From Pseudobdellovibrionaceae bacterium (GTDB lineage Bacteria > Bdellovibrionota > Bdellovibrionia > Bdellovibrionales > UBA1609), in the NCBI GenBank assembly GCA_018663505.1, contig JABJQG010000025.1, forward strand, positions 1 through 64,000: a DNA stretch of 64,000 nt. Reading direction: 5' to 3'. Both the position numbers and the translations under genes were made by a program. The notes below the pieces were generated by a model. That model made no database searches and was not told the DNA's origin. It saw only the letters and a program-made list of their open reading frames with translations. Shown in pieces: positions 61,652 through 64,000 of this stretch (its first letter is position 1; each line of letters opens with the position of its first letter).

Positions 61652-62170
61652 CTAGGCATCCTCAGTTTTCTTTTTTACATATTTCCATTCTTTAATAGGC
61701 CATTGGGTTTTACATATAGCAATAAGCTCACCATCAGCATTTTTAATCTCAGTGGTCATATTAATCGTGGTTTCGTGATCCACGGGTTCAGCAAAGCTAT
61801 CTGGCTTGCTGGCTTCTGCATACAGCACATTAAAACCTTGTTTAAAATATTCGATTTCTAACTTATTCATAATAATTCGATATTTATGAGGAGGGAAGTT
61901 TTGTGCGATCACAAGACCAGCTGGATACTCTCCCACAAGAGCTAAGGCACAGGCATGCGCACCACCCAAATGATTGCGTCGCCTTTTTTTTGGAAGAGAT
62001 TTAATTTTAACCTGATTTTCATCCAACTCTTGGATCCTTAAACCCAAGTCTTTATTAAAGGGAATAAACCACTCAAAAAATTGATCCAGCATTTTATGTT
62101 TCACTTTTAAATTAGGAACTTTACCCGCTAACTTAAATATATCCTGATTCTTAATTTTACTAATATCCAC
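61652..62170 (-). CDS. DUF4442 hotdog-fold thioesterase-like protein
   Basis: 172 residues from GTG 62170 (AAAGGAC 6 nt upstream). Features of the DUF4442/PaaI-like hotdog fold: KKRRRNHLGGAHACALALVGE, where NHLGG-H-A lies on the central helix, and later strands TTINMTTEIKNADGELIAICKTQWPIK. Relatives are presumed acyl-CoA thioesterases. It lies in the same direction as the NMO-like and acyltransferase genes but is separated from them by the long inverted repeat. Confidence 0.82.
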   Translation of the reverse strand: MDISKIKNQDIFKLAGKVPNLKVKHKMLDQFFEWFIPFNKDLGLRIQELDENQVKIKSLPKKRRRNHLGGAHACALALVGEYPAGLVIAQNFPPHKYRIIMNKLEIEYFKQGFNVLYAEASKPDSFAEPVDHETTINMTTEIKNADGELIAICKTQWPIKEWKYVKKKTEDA

Positions 62171-62211
62171 AAAAAAGTCCTTTCAAAAGAGGGGAACAGA
62201 TACTACACAAA

Positions 62212-62376
62212 GCTTATTTGAAGCTATTTATCTTTTTAATTTATTTAGCTTATTTCATGTTTGGGCAAAAAGCGAGTTCGGAGCGGAGCCGAAGGCGAGC
62301 ACCGCATGTCTGAGTATTTTTGTGCAAACATGAAATAAGCTAAATAAATTAAAAAGATAAACAGCTTCAAATAAGC
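62212..62376. repeat. Long inverted repeat, 60-bp arms around a 45-bp GC-rich centre
   Basis: Left arm 62212-62271 and right arm 62317-62376 match as inverted copies at 57 of 60 positions. The centre 62272-62316 is much more GC-rich than its surroundings and holds its own hairpin TTCGG-agcggag-CCGAA. No ORF inside. Lies between two minus-strand genes. It could be a MITE-like element or a very stable transcript end. Confidence 0.85.
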
Positions 62377-62414
62377 GTATCACAGATATACAGTTAAAAT
62401 CTAAACAAAAATAA

Positions 62415-63407
62415 TCAAGAACTCTGTGGAGTATTTTTAACAGCGAGCTCATACTCTGCAATAAACTTTTCAACAATAGCTTTAGAATCCAGAACCTCAT
62501 TGATTACGCCCACGCTTTGGCCCGCACACCAGATATCAGATTTTCCATATTGATTAGCTGATTGTTCTAGTTTTTTCATCCCTAACAAATGAACTAAGGG
62601 GACAACTAGTTTTTTACCTAAGGGGTGTTTCTTTAAAGTTTTCAATAAAAATGGAATATCATCTCCCATTTTTTTTACAGAAGGGGTGTTAATAAATGTA
62701 CAAGGTGTTCCAGAAACAGCAGCAGTTAAAACAATATCTTCGGGAGTTGATTTTAAAATAGCATTTTTGTAACCCATATTCACTTGGGCTTCAGTGGAGG
62801 CAATAAAGCGTGTGCCTACATGCACGGCAGATGCGCCAAGGGTGAGTGCCGCGGCCATAGAGTAGCCATCAGCAATGCCACCAGCAGCAATTATGGGGAT
62901 ATTCACATTAGCTTTTAACCAAGGTATAAAGACAAAGGGATTAAGCTCCCCTGCGTGGCCACCAGCTCCGGCACAAACAGCAACAACACCATCTGCTCCA
63001 AGGTCTTCCACTTTTTTTGCGTGCTCTAAATTTACCACATCACAGATGACCTTTGCGCCATTTTTATGAGCCTCTTTAATAACTTCTTTTGGAGAACCAA
63101 GGCTGGTAATAAATAAATCTACACCGGCATCTAAACTAGCCTTTAAGTCGGGCTTTTGCCTTTGGTTACTTTTATTTACAATTAAGTTTACACCAATAGG
63201 CTTTTCAGTTTTTGCTCTTATGGCTTTAACCTGCTTTTCAAATTCCTCAGCAGGTCTAAAGTTTAAAGAAGGGATGGATCCAACGCCTCCGGCTTCAGAT
63301 ACAGCCACCACCATTTCTGGTGTGGAGACTAAAAACATTGGGGCGCCAATAATAGGGAGTTTACAATTAACTAACTGGGTAAATGGGGTTTTGATTTCTG
63401 AAATCAA
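62415..63407 (-). CDS. Nitronate monooxygenase family (2-nitropropane dioxygenase-like) flavoprotein
   Basis: 330 residues from TTG 63407 (AAGGAAG upstream). FMN TIM-barrel with family motifs PIIGAPMFLVSTPEMVVAVS, GGVGSIP, VCAGAGGHAGE, IIAAGGIADG and GASAVHVGTRF(I)AS. Members oxidise alkyl nitronates; several relatives have other roles, such as enoyl reductases, so the substrate is uncertain. The start overlaps the upstream acyltransferase stop (TTGA), giving coupling with a lipid gene. Confidence 0.9.
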   Translation of the reverse strand: MISEIKTPFTQLVNCKLPIIGAPMFLVSTPEMVVAVSEAGGVGSIPSLNFRPAEEFEKQVKAIRAKTEKPIGVNLIVNKSNQRQKPDLKASLDAGVDLFITSLGSPKEVIKEAHKNGAKVICDVVNLEHAKKVEDLGADGVVAVCAGAGGHAGELNPFVFIPWLKANVNIPIIAAGGIADGYSMAAALTLGASAVHVGTRFIASTEAQVNMGYKNAILKSTPEDIVLTAAVSGTPCTFINTPSVKKMGDDIPFLLKTLKKHPLGKKLVVPLVHLLGMKKLEQSANQYGKSDIWCAGQSVGVINEVLDSKAIVEKFIAEYELAVKNTPQSS

Positions 63408-64000
63408 AGTCTTCCTTTAAGTATCCGCTTTAGCCACGGTGGCCGCTTTATAAATATTCCAGGCCGGTTTTCTATTTCTAATTCTATGGCATCCTGAAGT
63501 TTTTGTCTAACTTCCATGGAAATCTCGTGAACTATATCGGCATTATTGGCGGCAGAGGGGGGGTGGTTCAAGTAGATAGGTTCTAAAAACTTAAGTTTCC
63601 ACTTAACGGGCAGTGGAACAATATTAAAAGGTAAAGGCAAAATAAGATTATTTATAAATTTACCAAAATCCAATTTCTTAAGATTAATATTTGTTTCTTC
63701 AGCGCCAATGACAACAGTGGGTATTATTGGAGCTCCTGTTTTTAATGCCATTCTTACAAAACCACGTTTAAACTCCTGTAACTTATAAGCTTCAAAGGTG
63801 GCTTTAAAATTACCGTGTTCTCCTTCGGGAAATAATATAAGCAGATGATTGTTTCTAAGTTCATTTAAGCCATTTTGAGTTGTGGCTTCAACATAACCCA
63901 TTTTACTAGCATGGGTTGCTGTGAATCTGGAGGCGAACCAAAGTTTATGGGTCATCACTCGGGGAATGCGGTGGCTATTTTTAAAAATTTCATGAGTAAG
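63404..64000 (-). CDS. Lysophospholipid acyltransferase-like protein, 5' end outside the window
   Basis: The frame is open to the window edge, so at least 198 residues, missing the N-terminus. Visible: LLILFPEGEHGN (the FPEG motif of PlsC-type acyltransferases that binds the glycerol phosphate), then a basic stretch and APIIPTVVIGAEE, typical of the family. The catalytic NHx4D motif would be upstream of the window. An in-frame ATG at 63956-63958 is not the likely start. Overlaps the NMO-like gene by 4 nt. Confidence 0.85.
   Translation of the reverse strand, partial: LTHEIFKNSHRIPRVMTHKLWFASRFTATHASKMGYVEATTQNGLNELRNNHLLILFPEGEHGNFKATFEAYKLQEFKRGFVRMALKTGAPIIPTVVIGAEETNINLKKLDFGKFINNLILPLPFNIVPLPVKWKLKFLEPIYLNHPPSAANNADIVHEISMEVRQKLQDAIELEIENRPGIFIKRPPWLKRILKGRL

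Overview
The window is AT-rich and densely coded. It is dominated by exported proteins: lipoproteins, outer-membrane beta-barrels, secreted peptidases and multiheme cytochromes. Three N-termini carry an unusual LFQNC/FFQNC lipobox. There are also two TIGR02147-type (DUF4423-like) regulators or domains, a GLUG-repeat lipoprotein, a PilZ-tailed subtilase and many TTG/GTG starts. Together these suggest a Gram-negative of the Bdellovibrionota (Bdellovibrio-like or relatives). That is an inference from gene content; there is no rRNA or other marker in the window. No tRNA, rRNA or CRISPR array was seen.

Layout. 0.3-5.8 kb holds two lipoproteins and one exported protein. 5.9-10.9 kb (minus strand) is the rod-shape operon mreC-mreD-mrdA-rodA plus a zinc-ribbon membrane protein, divergent from ppiD (11.0-12.5 kb). 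12.6-18.3 kb is accessory: REP-like palindromes, a REP-bounded remnant, a RelA/SpoT-domain protein, and a metallopeptidase coupled to a protein with an embedded helix-turn-helix. 18.4-22.9 kb carries a subtilase-TM-PilZ fusion, an S1-protease lipoprotein, a beta-barrel and an orphan response regulator with a ribbon-helix-helix tail. 23-27 kb is a 1300-residue GLUG surface lipoprotein. 27.2-31.5 kb is a divergent cluster of two triphosphate-tunnel-fold proteins (CYTH-like and VTC-like), a DUF4956 membrane protein and an arylsulfotransferase-like protein. 31.8-33.8 kb is a lipoprotein / TIGR02147 regulator / paralogous lipoprotein unit.

33.9-53.8 kb is the most striking part. It encodes three multiheme c-type cytochromes with 7, 30 and 19 CxxCH sites. 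The 30-heme protein is translationally coupled to a beta-barrel. Next to them are a ResA/TlpA thioredoxin, the System II cytochrome c assembly pair ResB-CcsA, and, further on, a membrane-anchored ferredoxin/FAD oxidoreductase coupled to a cytochrome-b-like membrane protein. I read this as a candidate trans-envelope electron conduit with its own assembly factors. 54.4-59.5 kb is a giant tandem-repeat lipoprotein; 59.7-64 kb holds small Cys-rich proteins, a secreted protein, a DUF4442 thioesterase-like protein, a nitronate-monooxygenase-family protein and a truncated acyltransferase.

Two repeat families deserve attention. A 77-nt element that can fold into a branched RNA occurs three times, two copies being identical, each 220-300 nt upstream of a surface-lipoprotein gene. 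A family of about ten REP-like palindromes (GGTGCCAGC...GCTGGCACC) sits almost only between genes, and no transposase that could mobilise them lies in the window.
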